The notes under the pieces are model-generated. The model searched no databases and was not told the origin of the DNA. It was given only the letters and a program-made list of their open reading frames with translations. Below are positions 1 through 10,641 of a stretch of DNA of 64,000 bases, in pieces. Made by a program: the position numbers and the translations under genes. This DNA is from Batkoa obscura (taxonomy: Eukaryota > Entomophthoromycota > Entomophthoromycetes > Entomophthorales > Batkoaceae): NCBI GenBank assembly GCA_030770535.1, contig JASVEC010000008.1, forward strand, positions 1,364,001 to 1,428,000, given 5' to 3'. Positions within the stretch are counted from its first letter, which is position 1; the number at the start of each line of letters is the position of its first letter.

Positions 1-11
1 AAAACAAATAG

Positions 12-1097
12 GGTAAAGGATTCTGTGGAAATTGTCTTAAAGAATTAAGCTCTGAAGAAGAAGTTAAACCAACATACAGTTATCTTAAATCAAACTTCTG
101 TTCTAAGGCTTGTTTAGAAGCTTCCAAAATTGAATACATTGAAGAAAGTTTAATTAAATCACCAGAAGCTACTCAAATCCTTGAAGAATCATATAAAACT
201 GGCAAAAAAATCCCAGTTACTATGGCTCGAGTACTTAATAAAGTATTTAAAGAACACAGTATCCGTACCGCTAAAAATTTACCAAAAGAAAAATATACTA
301 TTATGCAACATGTTGAGCGTTTAGCTCCAATTGATTTTGAAGAATCAGATGATGTTCTTACTAAAGAACTCGACCATTTACGTCAATATGTCTCTGTTGA
401 AACTCAAGGTATTGAGCATGGTAATTTTAATAATGAACTTATTTATTAAGTTGAAATTAATTTAAATTTTTTAGTTGTCGATTTGGCTTATTATAAAAAT
501 ATGAAGAGTAAGATTGGCCAAGGTATCCTTGGATTTTCAACTATAAAGAGTGAAGATAAAGTGGTTGAAAACTCACTTATCTCTGAAGGGATTAAGATTG
601 TTACTGAAGAACCAGTCAATGCATTTGCCCTTTACGTAGTTAGTGGTTTCCTTGCCGCTTCTAAAATTGAAGCCAATGTTAAAGCTGTATTTAAAGACGG
701 TAACCACAAATTAAGTTTGGTAGCCTTAAAACCAATTCAAACTGGAGATGTACTTTATTTACAAACTTATGGTCAAGTAGAAGAAGAAAAGAAAATTGAA
801 GTAGTCGAAACATTAACAATTGAAACTAAAGAAGAAGTAGTTGTTGAACCTAAAGAACCACTTGAATTATTTGAAGCTGAGATGGAAAAGAATCTTTTAA
901 CAGCGGAAAAGATAATTGAAGATGCCGGTTTAGAACAACCTGAAGAAGAATTAGAAGTTGAAGATGTTAGAGTTGAGGAAAAGATTACATTTGAAACTTC
1001 ATCTCATGAATTTTCATCCCAAGAATTTGAAAAGATTGATGAATCAAATTCTACCCCTGGTTTCGATACCCCACCTCATCCAGAATCCCCCCAATAA
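12..1097 (+). CDS. SET/MYND-domain protein (Set5/SMYD-like), 5' part outside window
   Basis: Exons 12-420 and 475-1097 (intron 421-474, GTAATT...TTTTAG) join in frame to give the last 343 residues; the AAATAG just before position 12 looks like an acceptor, so more exons lie upstream. Near the visible N-terminus is a MYND-type zinc cluster with the pairs FCGNC and FCSKAC. After it comes a segment resembling the end of a SET domain (ANVKAVFKDGNHKLSLVALK), then a Glu-rich acidic tail, an arrangement seen in fungal Set5 lysine methyltransferases. The usual NHSCxPN-like motif reads AASKIEAN here, so the His and Cys are lost and activity is doubtful. The tail ends in a Pro-rich stretch. Family placement is from motif order; the catalytic N-terminal half cannot be judged. 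Confidence 0.6.
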
Positions 1098-1507
1098 AGT
1101 TAAAGCTAATAAGACGAAGTAGAGATTAAAATAAATATTAAAAAGATACATTTATAAAACTAAGCTGTAAATTTTTCTGTTTTTTACTTTTTTGTATTTG
1201 GTTGAGTTTTTTTAAAATAGTGTGATTATAAATCTATATAGGGTATTAATAAATTTTATTTTTTAAAGGCTTTTACTAATTTTAATTTTATAGTTATTGT
1301 GCAAACTAAAAGCACTTAACAAGCTATTTTACATTTAAAAAAATAGGTTGATTTAATATAGGAAAATAGTTAACCAGTTTTTTAAGTATTTGATACTAAA
1401 AGATATTGTTTTAAAAAATTATTAGAGGAGTAAAAAATTTTAATAAAAGTAAACACTAAAAAAACAATTGGGTTAGTTTTAATATTTAATATCGAGTGTT
1501 AAATATC

Positions 1508-1907
1508 TAGGCTGATCCAGAGTTCTTGTTAAGAGTGCTTTTATTTTTCTGACTAAAGTAAGGCAGAAAGACCAGAAGAAAGCTTCTTCTTCTCCCAGGA
1601 AAGCCTACCATTTGGAAATACAGTCTTGGAAAAGGGGCAAGACCGGATTGGGAAACAAAGACATAGTTTTTTCTTTTGATAAGTAAAAGTTTTTAAAAAC
1701 AAATGTTTGATTTGTTATTTCTATTTAAAATAAAATTTTAACGAAGTGACTATAACTGTATCGATTATTTAAAGCGAACTAAACTTGATTTCTCTGCTTA
1801 ACAATGTTATTATGAACAATGGGCTACTTTATAACTAGTAATAATAAAAAATTTAAACCTGTATAATTATTATTATTTTCTTTAATAGTTTATATTGGAA
1901 ATGTAAT
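1508..1907 (+). mobile_element. Degraded dispersed repeat, copy 1 (possible LTR-type fossil)
   Basis: About 400 bp that align, in the opposite orientation, with about 14330-14735. The best-kept blocks are ACAAAGACATAG, TAAAATTTTAA.GAAGTGA.TATAA and AAAGCGAACTAAACTT, followed by a shared CTGTATAATTATT block. The copies are clearly diverged (roughly two thirds identical by eye), so the insertions are old. Assignment to an LTR element is an inference from copy 2, which is followed by a gag-like reading frame; no coding part is seen next to this copy. Broken, non-functional remnant. Confidence 0.4.
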
Positions 1908-2204
1908 TATAAATAATTTCAAAATACTGCTTGATCTTTATTTAAATTAATAGGATTAATGTCGTTTTAAGGCAGCTGATATCGTATGAGTTTACTGGCG
2001 TTTAGCCATGAGCATGTACATTGAGCCAAAGTTATTCTAGTGTTATTCGGATCGATTAAGCGAGTAGATTAACTAACGAATTACTAGTCTAAAATTCAAG
2101 AAATCGCAAAGAGCCATAGTGTAGGTGGTTTACAACGAAAAGCCGAGGATGTTATGATGTGGAGGGGATTTCACTGAACTTAGATAGTTATATTTGCCAG
2201 AAAG

Positions 2205-2337
2205 TCTGTTCAGGTCCAAAGCGCATCAAGATTTAACAAGGTCAGGCTTCTAGTGAAGTATTTGTTGATAAATGCAATTTATTTATAATAAATCTGTTCA
2301 GGTTCAAAATCAACCAAGGTTTAATAAGATCCAATTT
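2205..2337 (+). repeat. Two imperfect direct repeats of about 45 bp, 88 bp apart
   Basis: Units begin TCTGTTCAGGT at 2205 and 2293 and stay alignable for about 45 bp (both carry a variant of AAGRTTTAAYAAG). They lie in otherwise featureless intergenic DNA. No coding content. Confidence 0.5.
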
Positions 2338-2935
2338 ACACTGGAATATTCGCTATAAATACCGAACTTATAGTAAGACTTTTAGGTCTATAATTGAAAA
2401 CTATACATAGCAGCTGATTTTTGACTTGCTTAGATTCGAATAAGGAACATGTGGATTAGAGTTATTGCAGAAACAAACTGATTCTGCGCACCTTGTTGTA
2501 AACTTACTTTTTATTTGCTGTTTCAGTTAGCTTTCTATGCGACCGACACTTACCACTTTGCTACAAACCCCCCATCATGTAACGTTTTACAATTAATAAA
2601 TAAAATTACTTTTATTTTTTTAATAATATTTTTTAAAGCTGTAAATGTAAATACAGCTAAACTGCTTTCTTATTTTTTTCATGTCACCTCATTGTTTTTC
2701 ATATAATTTATAAACACCTTAGACACACATTCAGTAGATAAATATTGAAACATACAGTAGTATAGCAGCTTGTTAACTTGAATATGATAAACTATATACC
2801 CATAGAAAAATTAATATAACTTGCTATTAATTTATTAACAAAACAAACATAAAAATGAGGGATAATATACTATATCTCTTAATCTACCAATTTATATTCT
2901 ATCATAAATAGGAGCTAAAAAAATTCGCTTGTTAG

Positions 2936-3089
2936 AACTGGTTGCATTTAGATGCCTAAGCTTTATTTTAATTTATTGCTAATTTTTTTATATTGAATTT
3001 ATAAATCATATAAAATGCTTTATCGATACATTCACTATAAAAGTCGCGACAAATTAAAATAAAGCTAAGGCATCTAAATGCAACCAGTT
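2936..3089. mobile_element. Hairpin/MITE-like element with 39-bp terminal inverted repeats
   Basis: Left arm 2936-2974 starts AACTGGTTGCATTTAGATGC; right arm 3051-3089 is its reverse complement with a single mismatch. The loop of about 76 bp is AT-rich and non-coding. Size (154 bp) and near-perfect arms fit a MITE or foldback element that inserted recently enough to keep its arms. No second copy was noticed in the window. Confidence 0.6.
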
Positions 3090-3190
3090 TTATTAACACT
3101 ATTAAATTAAACAAAATAAAGAGCCATAAAAAATAAGACGTAAATTATTAATTGTTTATTTAAAATGTTTAAGATGATAAATGAGACATA

Positions 3191-3940
3191 CTAACAAGTA
3201 TAAGAAACATACTCCACTTCCGAAGATATATAGCCATTTCTAACGTATTCCGGATCATTCCAATTGACCAAGCCACCAGCCCAATCACGAGTACCAGCAG
3301 CATTACTACCACCATCCCATAAAGAAAAATAAATATTACAAGCGGTATTAGGGAAATTATCACCTGTCATAGCCTTAGTCAAAGTTCTTACAGGAGCTCC
3401 ATCTATCATCCAAGTGATTTCAGTTGGTGTCCATTTAACAGAATAATCATGAAAACCAGCATGGGTATTAAACCCATTGGTAATATAATTACCTTTAGTA
3501 TAATCTAAAATACCTTTATAATAATAATTTGTTTGGGAAGAATATTCATTTTTTCCTACCCATTCCCAATCAATTTCATCCTTTTCTGGTGACATTAAGA
3601 TAAATGCATTTACTACTCCACCCATTCGACTTGTCTTAATACGAGCGGTTGTGGTACCATATAATACTTTATTAGAAGAGGTTACTTTTGATCCATACCC
3701 CATTATTACCCCCGTGGTTGGGTTAGGGGTATTGCCTAAGGAAATCTTCATCACCAATTTGCCATTAATTACACTAGCTTGGCCCTCAGGAATAAATTGA
3801 CCCATACCACCGTTGAAATCTTCTCTCCATGGCATACAGCCCTGTTGCTCCACTGAATCAATGGAAGTGGAGTTTAAGGTGGCTGAAGTGATAAGTAAAG
3901 ATAAATGAGTTAATGCTAGATATGAATAGAATAGAAACAT
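3191..3940 (-). CDS. GH16 cell-wall transglycosylase, CRH/UTR type
   Basis: Single exon, 249 aa. A hydrophobic signal peptide (about residues 1-20) is followed by a GH16 domain with the active site DEIDWEWVG at 121-129; in GH16 enzymes the two Glu (122, 126) act as nucleophile and acid/base, with Asp124 between. Crh-type enzymes cross-link chitin to beta-glucan in the fungal wall. Further family features are an N-terminal Cys with the PWREDF segment and the SLWDGG block near the end. The protein stops soon after the catalytic domain (VEYVSYTC), with no Ser/Thr-rich tail and no GPI-attachment signal, so it is probably soluble and secreted. A TATA-like element lies about 40 nt upstream of the ATG. 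Confidence 0.85.
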   Translation of the reverse strand: MFLFYSYLALTHLSLLITSATLNSTSIDSVEQQGCMPWREDFNGGMGQFIPEGQASVINGKLVMKISLGNTPNPTTGVIMGYGSKVTSSNKVLYGTTTARIKTSRMGGVVNAFILMSPEKDEIDWEWVGKNEYSSQTNYYYKGILDYTKGNYITNGFNTHAGFHDYSVKWTPTEITWMIDGAPVRTLTKAMTGDNFPNTACNIYFSLWDGGSNAAGTRDWAGGLVNWNDPEYVRNGYISSEVEYVSYTC

Positions 3941-3978
3941 GATAAAAGTTAATTTTTGTTAAAGTTGATAAACTTTTG

Positions 3979-3985
3979 TTTATAT
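3979..3985 (-). promoter_or_regulatory. TATA-like element of the GH16 gene
   Basis: On the minus strand the sequence reads CCTATATAAAC about 40 nt before the ATG at 3940. Position and sequence fit a TATA box; transcription start not known. Confidence 0.45.
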
Positions 3986-4766
3986 AGGTTGAGTGATTAA
4001 TTTTAATTTTTTTGCAACTGCCATTTTTTGATTAATTTTTCATTTAGTTTAACCTCATTTTTAAGTCGGAAATTTAAAAATATTTTAATGTAATTTTCAT
4101 GAGTATCACTTTACTCAGCTTTATTTTATCATAAAGGGCTTATTTGTTATTTTATTATAACAGTAAGTTAATAATTTATAATAGCGATTGTAATTTTTAT
4201 TTAAATTTTACTATTATTAATAGGAGCATGTTTCAAATTTCCTAAATTGGACCAGAATTGAGTGGAAAAAAACAGTCTTTTTTACAAGAATTCTACGTAT
4301 AATTTATAGTTCAATTTTAATTTCTGTTTATCGTAACTTTAAATCAAATATAATAAATTTAAAAAAAATCGTGATACTTAAAAACATGTTATAGATTAAA
4401 CTACTTTGGTTAATATTTTGTTTTATTTATCACAGTATACTGTCCAGTTTATTAAATTATCGTTTAACGAAATTATATATCAAATAAATTCTGTCAATTT
4501 TTTAATTTGAAGTTAATAATATTTGATATCTGGTCTTCTATATATTGAATGGAAGATAGCGTGCATAGATAACTTTGAATTTTCTAGAACCCACTTAGCC
4601 AAGAGCCGTAGCGGGAGAGAAGCCTTAAAGTCATGGCATCTTTTAATCATCGTCTGATTTATTTTTATTCGTTTATAAACCACTCAAGGTTCTAAAGCTA
4701 TTTCAAGAAAAAAATACTCGCTTTATAATTTACTTAATTGAATTAAATGCCATATCAAACGAGAAA

Positions 4767-4865
4767 AGTATATTATACTTTTTTTTATATCAAAAATTTA
4801 CTAGTGTTTTTCCGTCCAATAGCGCTTAAAAATGGAAAAGAGGTGAAACCAAAAAAGACACTTCT
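4767..4865 (-). mobile_element. MITE-like repeat family, copy 1 (degenerate)
   Basis: Minus-orientation copy of the family found also at 12380, 41267, 59341, 61924 and 62261. The core here reads CAATAGCGCTTAAAAATGG, followed by GTGAAACCAAAAAAG; the ends are worn. No coding capacity. Confidence 0.65.
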
Positions 4866-5405
4866 ATACATTGTAAATTAATTTATCTAATAATTTGTTC
4901 TAATTTTTAGCTGAAAAAGTTAAAAACATTGTTAGTTGGATAACTGTCTTTATTATTTGAAAAAGTTTGACTCAAGTATGATGATGGACAAAAGTGAATC
5001 TATTTCGGTCGCTTTTCTGATTTTTATTGATACTTGAAAAGTTCAGAAATGGCCAACATAGACTGACTTTTGTTCGTCACCTCTACTGACGCAAAAAACA
5101 CATATTTTTTTGATTCAGCGCTTTGTTTGTTTTTAAGCAACATGAAATTTATAAAAAGTCGTACTTTAATTTTTTTATAAAAAATATTTAGATAGTTTTT
5201 TTGCCACATAGTTCATCCCTGAAGTTTTTATAACTTGATAAATTAACTAATAGTTTAAATGATATATAATTAACCAGCAGCTATTAGAGGGAACTAAGAC
5301 AAAGAAAAATTTTGGCGTTTAAAAATCAATAAAGTGTAAAAAATAAATTAGCATATTGGCATCTTCTAATTATTTATAATAGATTTAGTGAATACTACTT
5401 CAAAA

Positions 5406-6978
5406 ATGTTTCAAGGATCTTCGACTGGATTAAGTGATGTGGAAGCTTATGGAAAAAAACGTAAGAATGAAGGGAAACCAATTTATGAAAGATCAAAGGA
5501 TGAAATAGCTGATGATAAAGTAAAATCAAATTAGCTTCATAACTCAATATATTAATTTTTTTAGAATTTCAATGTAGAAGAGATGAATGCTTCTTTCAGT
5601 TCGCAAAACGGTAGTTTTCCAAACTCACGAATGAAAAACTTTTTAAACTATAATCATCAGCTCAATATATCAAACAATGGTATCAAACCTATTAACTCAA
5701 ATTTTCACTTTTCTGGTACTAGGGATAGTAAATCAACTATACCCGAGGTGCTTAAGTTCAATAGTAAATCTTATGAAATCAATCAAAATGCTGATTATTT
5801 CAAAAGTAAGGGCTACTTTTGAATTTCTATATAATTAAAACTAATTCAATCTATTTCCTATTACTATAGACTGGGGATTGAAAGAGATTGAAATAATAAA
5901 CAATAGTTGCCTTGACTATCCAAGTGCACAAGCAGAATGTCTTAAAAGTAAATATAGAGTTTTACATGTTGATTATTTCAATAATTTGTTTCTAGGTCAA
6001 GAGTCTTTCTTTCCATCGATAGTTCTATCTAGTGATAATACTATAGACAAAACTAAACTGTATGTAAATAATAGTCACTCAACTAGTACCAAATTACATG
6101 GCAATAGTACTCGCTCAATTAATACTACAACGTATAGTAATAGCGCTCTCCCAACTAGTACCATTTCATATCGTAATATAGATACTACAAATAATATCAA
6201 CTTGTATGAGAATAACACCATTAGTCGAAATAATATCCATTCAGTCAGGTTTAATGTACCTATATCTAACAGTCATCCAAACCTTAATGAAACTATCAAT
6301 ACCACTAGATTTTATGAAACTCGTTCTGATGCTTACATACATAGAATCAATCCTAATGATTTCGAAAATGTATCTAGATTATATCAAAATCGATCGGAGG
6401 CTTATAACTATACAGATTCAAGATGTTTATTGGTAGAAAATACTTGTAGAACATTAGTACCTAATTTATCTATTTATTCAACCATTTTGGAAGATACTAA
6501 TAATAATATTGAAACAGGTTTTGATAAAATTAATGCTAGTTTGGATAATTTATACTTCAGTGATGGTAGCGTTAATAATAGTGGCAGTAATGCTAATATT
6601 ATTAGTTCTAGTAACGATAATAATCACGATATTACCAGTGGCAATAGTACCAATAATACCAATAGTATCGAAACTGTTACTAATTCCAATAAAGCTCAAG
6701 GTAGAGAACTCATTTATCAAAAGACCAAATCAATCAACAACTATATTGCCTACATAATCCTCTTTTTTATTTTCTTGTTAGCACCCTTTGCAATTTTCTT
6801 GACTATTATTGGACATTATGCTAAAGTAGTAAGTAAGGAATTTGTAATTAGATTATATCAATCGTATGAAATTCAAGTAGTTGTGAAGGTTTTTTATAGT
6901 ATTTTTTATGCTGTGTTTGAGAAAGTATTTAACATTATTGATAATGTTTATATGGAATTATGTCAGTTGGATAAATGA
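5406..6978 (+). CDS. Orphan Asn/Ser/Thr-rich single-pass membrane protein
   Basis: Exons 5406-5519, 5565-5805 and 5870-6978 (introns of 45 and 64 nt) give 487 aa. I do not recognise a family. The first 390 or so residues are polar and very rich in Asn, Ser and Thr, with many NxS/T sequons; there is no N-terminal signal peptide. One strong hydrophobic segment (YIAYIILFFIFLLAPFAIFL) lies about 90 residues from the C-terminus, followed by a cytosol- or lumen-facing tail of about 65 residues with amphipathic hydrophobic stretches. The lack of a signal peptide and the single late segment suggest a tail-proximal anchor. Function unknown; the repeated Asn-rich part resembles low-complexity regions common in AT-rich genomes. 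Confidence 0.75.
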
Positions 6979-7764
6979 GTAAAAAAACAGTTCTTAGCTT
7001 CAAGTATTTTGTTTAGTTTTTTATTGTATAAAATCACCTTTTTATTTATTATTGTTGTTAGTTATGAGGGTTTTATTTTATGTCTTTAGTTAAAATTATC
7101 TTATTTTCAGATGAAATTATAATTCATAATGATATTATTAAAATGAATAATTTTGATACTATATCTTACATGTTAGTTTAAAATTATCTGGTTTTTAAAT
7201 AAAAATAAAAGTAACTGGCAGTATCATTAAAACATAAATTGACATAAAAAACTAAATGCATTGAATCCGAAGTAATTTATTATTTCAATAAAATATTTAC
7301 TCCATTATGGAGGGCTCAGCAGGGAATTGAACCCTGGACCTCTCGCACCCAAAGCGAGAATCATACCACTAGACCACTAAGCCATACAATAAATAAAATA
7401 AAATAAATAAATAAATAACTATTATTACAAATTCTAAAATCTATATCTTAGTACTATCCCCAACTAAATCACTTTAATATGATGCTCACTACCGCTGTTT
7501 TGAATAAAAAACAATAGTTTAATTTTAATTTTTATTTTTATTTTTATTTTTTAACTAAAGTTCATGATTAAAATTATTATCAAATTAAGCATCTCAATTC
7601 AAATTTTTGGTTCCGAAAAACAGAATAATATAACCTAATATTTAAACTGCAAGAATAACAAATTTAAAAAAACCTAGAGATAAGCCACCTTGAACATAAT
7701 TTTTGAATTCTTAATTTTCTTATCTTTTTTTTATTTCGCCAAAAAGAAAAAAAGAGTATTTAAT
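6979..7764. other. Intergenic with tRNA-Pro and simple repeats
   Basis: Apart from the tRNA-Pro gene at 7312-7383 there are only simple A/T repeats, for example (AATA)n just right of the tRNA and T-rich pentamers near 7520-7550. Confidence 0.6.
7312..7383 (-). tRNA. tRNA-Pro (anticodon UGG)
   Basis: On the minus strand the sequence folds as a full tRNA of 72 nt: acceptor stem GGCTTAG/CTGAGCC (one G-T pair), D-arm with AGTGGT, anticodon stem CTCGC/GCGAG with loop TTTGGGT (anticodon TGG), and T-arm with GGTTCAATTCC. No intron. Internal A and B boxes are intact. CCA is not encoded, as expected in a eukaryote. Confidence 0.95.
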
Positions 7765-9967
7765 ATGGAAATTTATCCTAATCAAACTCTTTATCAACGA
7801 GGTGGTAATAGTGAGCTTAAACCTCCTATCAAAGAAGATGAATCCATTGATACCTATGATTCTAAACAAAAATATGAAATTGAGGAAAAAGAACAAGTTT
7901 TTAATTTTAAACCAAGCTCAACTAAGGTAGGTTTGACTCCCCCACTTACTCTATCTATCAAATCAAATCTCATATTGTTTTTAGGATTCAGATCCACTTT
8001 ATTGTATTTCAGATACTAAGCTTTTATTTTTCTTAACTTTTTTATCTTTCCTCACCCGATTATACAATGTGAGTTATGGCAATAAACCGATTTGGGATGA
8101 GGTACATTTTGGAAAATTTGGTAGCTTTTACCTTCAACAGCATTTTTATAATGATGTTCATCCACCATTGGCCAAATTATTAATTGCATTAGCAGGTTAT
8201 TTAGTGGGTTATGACGGTACATTTGATTTTGAATCAGATGAAAATTATACAGAAGGAGTGAATTATGCAGGGATTAGAAGGTTTTGTGCAATTTTTGGAG
8301 CAGCTATTATACCACTAGGTTTTGCCTTTTTGAGAAAAATTGGAGTGGGGAAAACAATTGCTTTGATGACTGGATTGTTGTTAACGTTTGGTAAGTGGTA
8401 AATTTAAGTTAAATTATGATAGTAAAATTAATCTATTAATATTCTAGACAATGGCTTAATTGTCATATCTAAGTTTATATTATTGGATCCTTTTTTATTG
8501 TTTTTTTCATTGTTGTCTATTTATTGTTTGGCTTGGTTTAATGAATATAAAGATAAGTAAGTTATTATTATTATAGTTAAAGATACCGGTTATTTATTTT
8601 GTTTTAGACCTTTTAGTCAACAATGGTGGATCTCTTTATTTGCTTTAGGAACTTCAGTAGGGTTAAATAATTGGTAAGGATCTATGATTTATATTGAAAT
8701 GTGCTTGTTGATTATTTTTTTTATCTAGTATTAAATGGGGAGTACCTTTGTTTTTAATGAGTGTAGTTGGAATTGTAAGTGAATTTTTTAAACTTTTGTT
8801 TATAGAATATTAATTATCCTTTTTTATATTATAGTATACTATTAATGATTTAGGATCTAAGTTTTTTGATAAAAAGATGACAATGGTAAACAATAATAAT
8901 AATAATAATAATAATATTTATTTATTTATTTTTAGAAAGAATATTTGTATCATTGGATAGTACGTATAGGGACATTAATTGTATGGCCAATTATCATATA
9001 TTTAATATTATTTGAAATTCATTTTAAAATCTTAACTAATCCAAGTGATGATGTTTATATAATGGATTCTATATTTTTAGCTAGATTACCTAACTCTAAT
9101 TTAACAGATATTAGTTTATGTAAGTTTAATATAAAGATATATATAATATATAGTAGTTTTATTTTTTTATTAATTTTTTTATTAGATGTATCAAATTATT
9201 CGAATATTACACTAAGAGCAAGTAAATTAGAAGGAAGAATGATATATACTTTTAATGAAACATATAAAGATAGTAATGAACAAATAGCTTCAGGAAATTA
9301 TTTATATGAGCCTAATTCTTATTGGACTATATACAAATATAATAATGATTATGATTATACTAATGAAAAGAATGAAATTTATAATTTAGATAAGAATAAG
9401 ATTGATTTAATTAAAGATAATGATATTGTATTATTTCATAATCAACAAACAAACAAATATTTAAAAGTGAATCAAAATTTTAATGCTAATTTAACTAAAG
9501 ATAAAGGTTATCAAATGATTGTTAAAGAATTAAATAATAAAGATAAAAGTTATTTATGGAAAATTAAAATAATAGATGATCGACAATTAAACAATAAACC
9601 AACTAAAATTAATGCAATAACAACAAGATTTCAATTAATTAATTTAGAAAATTCATGTAAATTAGGTAATCCAGATAAAACATTACCTAAAAGAAATAAA
9701 GAACATCAAGAATTAGTTTGTTTTAAAGATAAAAATTATGAACATATTGATACTTATTTTAATATTGAATATTCTCAACATGAAAATAAAAATATTAAAA
9801 GAGTCAATAAAAATTATTTTAAAAGAAGATATTGGTATGATTTATATAGAGTTCACCATGGTATGTGGTCTATTCATAGTATTATTAAACCAAATGTAGA
9901 TCATGATGAACCTATTGAATCTAAAGCTAAAGATTGGCCATTATTATTTAAAGGTAATTTAATAATA

Positions 9968-10014
<47 letters not shown>

Positions 10015-10577
10015 TTTATTTATTTAGGTATTAGAATGTGTTCTTGGGGAGATGAAGATATTAAATTTTTTATGATTGGTAATATATCTATTTGGTGGTT
10101 ATCAACATTTTCAGTAATAGTTTATCCAATATTATATATTATATATTCAATTAGATTTAAATATGGTATTATTGAATGGACTAAAGGTAATAATAATAAT
10201 AATAATATATAAAATAGTTAACATTGATTAATTAAATATTAGATGAATGGAATCAATTTCAATTTATTGGACAAACATTATATTTAAGTTGGTTTATTCA
10301 TTATATACCTTTCTTTATAATTGGACGTACCCTTTATTTACATCATTATTTCCCACCTTTAATGTTCGCTATTATGTTAACACCTTATACTATTTCTTTA
10401 TTATTATCTAAATTTAAAGCTAAAATTAAGTATATTATATATACTTTAATATTAATAGTAGTATTATTTTTCTATTTCTTTTTATTTCCATTTACTTATG
10501 GATTTAATTATCCAGCAGTGGATTTAAAAAATAGAAGATTATTAAGTTCATGGTTTGTTTATAATGAAGAGGAATGA
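7765..10577 (+). CDS. Dolichyl-phosphate-mannose protein O-mannosyltransferase, PMT2-like
   Basis: Ten exons inferred: 7765-7926, 7985-8390, 8448-8556, 8608-8673, 8729-8774, 8835-8885, 8936-9119, 9186-9953, 10028-10186 and 10243-10577, giving 761 aa, the usual PMT length. The enzyme moves mannose from dolichol phosphate to Ser/Thr of secretory proteins in the ER membrane. Seen: the first luminal loop [11 protein letters not shown]...[10 protein letters not shown] with the essential Asp-Glu pair, [15 protein letters not shown], a central MIR-type luminal region, the block [15 protein letters not shown], and C-terminal membrane helices with LYLHHYFPP. The FGKFGS and FDFES features favour the PMT2 subfamily. 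Intron 9120-9185 has a length divisible by three and no stop, so the frame also reads through it; PMT similarity resumes cleanly only if it is removed. Confidence 0.88.
8892..8915 (+). repeat. (AAT)8 microsatellite inside a PMT intron
   Basis: Pure AAT trinucleotide run between the donor at 8886 and the acceptor at 8935. Intronic, so length change would not affect the protein. Confidence 0.85.
9961..10013 (+). repeat. (TAA)n microsatellite inside a PMT intron
   Basis: A near-pure TAA/AAT run of about 50 bp fills most of intron 9954-10027, leaving only the splice sites as ordinary sequence. Confidence 0.85.
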
Positions 10578-10641
10578 GATAAACATTTTATTTTATAATA
10601 TAAAAATAAATTTAAATTGTTTTTATAAATTTAAATCATTT

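Larger units (their letters stand above)
1098..3190. other. Intergenic, about 2.1 kb, no gene seen
   Basis: Between the SET/MYND gene and the GH16 gene. No ORF with recognisable content. It holds a degraded dispersed repeat (about 1508-1907), a pair of direct repeats (2205-2337) and an inverted-repeat element (2936-3089). Around 1970-2180 the base composition is visibly less AT-rich than its surroundings, which may mark another old insertion, but nothing is recognisable. Confidence 0.6.
3941..5405. other. Intergenic, about 1.5 kb, divergent GH16 / orphan gene promoters
   Basis: Contains the promoter side of both flanking genes and one degenerate MITE copy (about 4767-4865). A short stretch near 4560-4640 is less AT-rich but shows no recognisable content. 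No convincing ORF. Confidence 0.5.

Noticed and set aside
1970-2180. Possible structured RNA in a less AT-rich patch
   Set aside because: No tRNA, snRNA or rRNA motif could be identified; composition alone is not enough.
2515-2706. 63-codon plus-strand frame
   Set aside because: Hydrophobic, AT-driven composition and no start or splice context.
4560-4640. Short less AT-rich patch with AGCCAAGAGCCGTAGCGGGA
   Set aside because: Slight similarity to sequence near 2110 but too short to call a repeat or RNA gene.
5024-5209. 61-codon minus-strand frame
   Set aside because: Short, no recognisable content, lies in intergenic DNA beside a degenerate MITE copy.
6206-6757. Two plus-strand frames of 76 and 82 codons overlapping the orphan membrane protein
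   Set aside because: Alternative frames of the Asn-rich repeat region; hydrophobic runs there come from shifted AAT/ATT codons.
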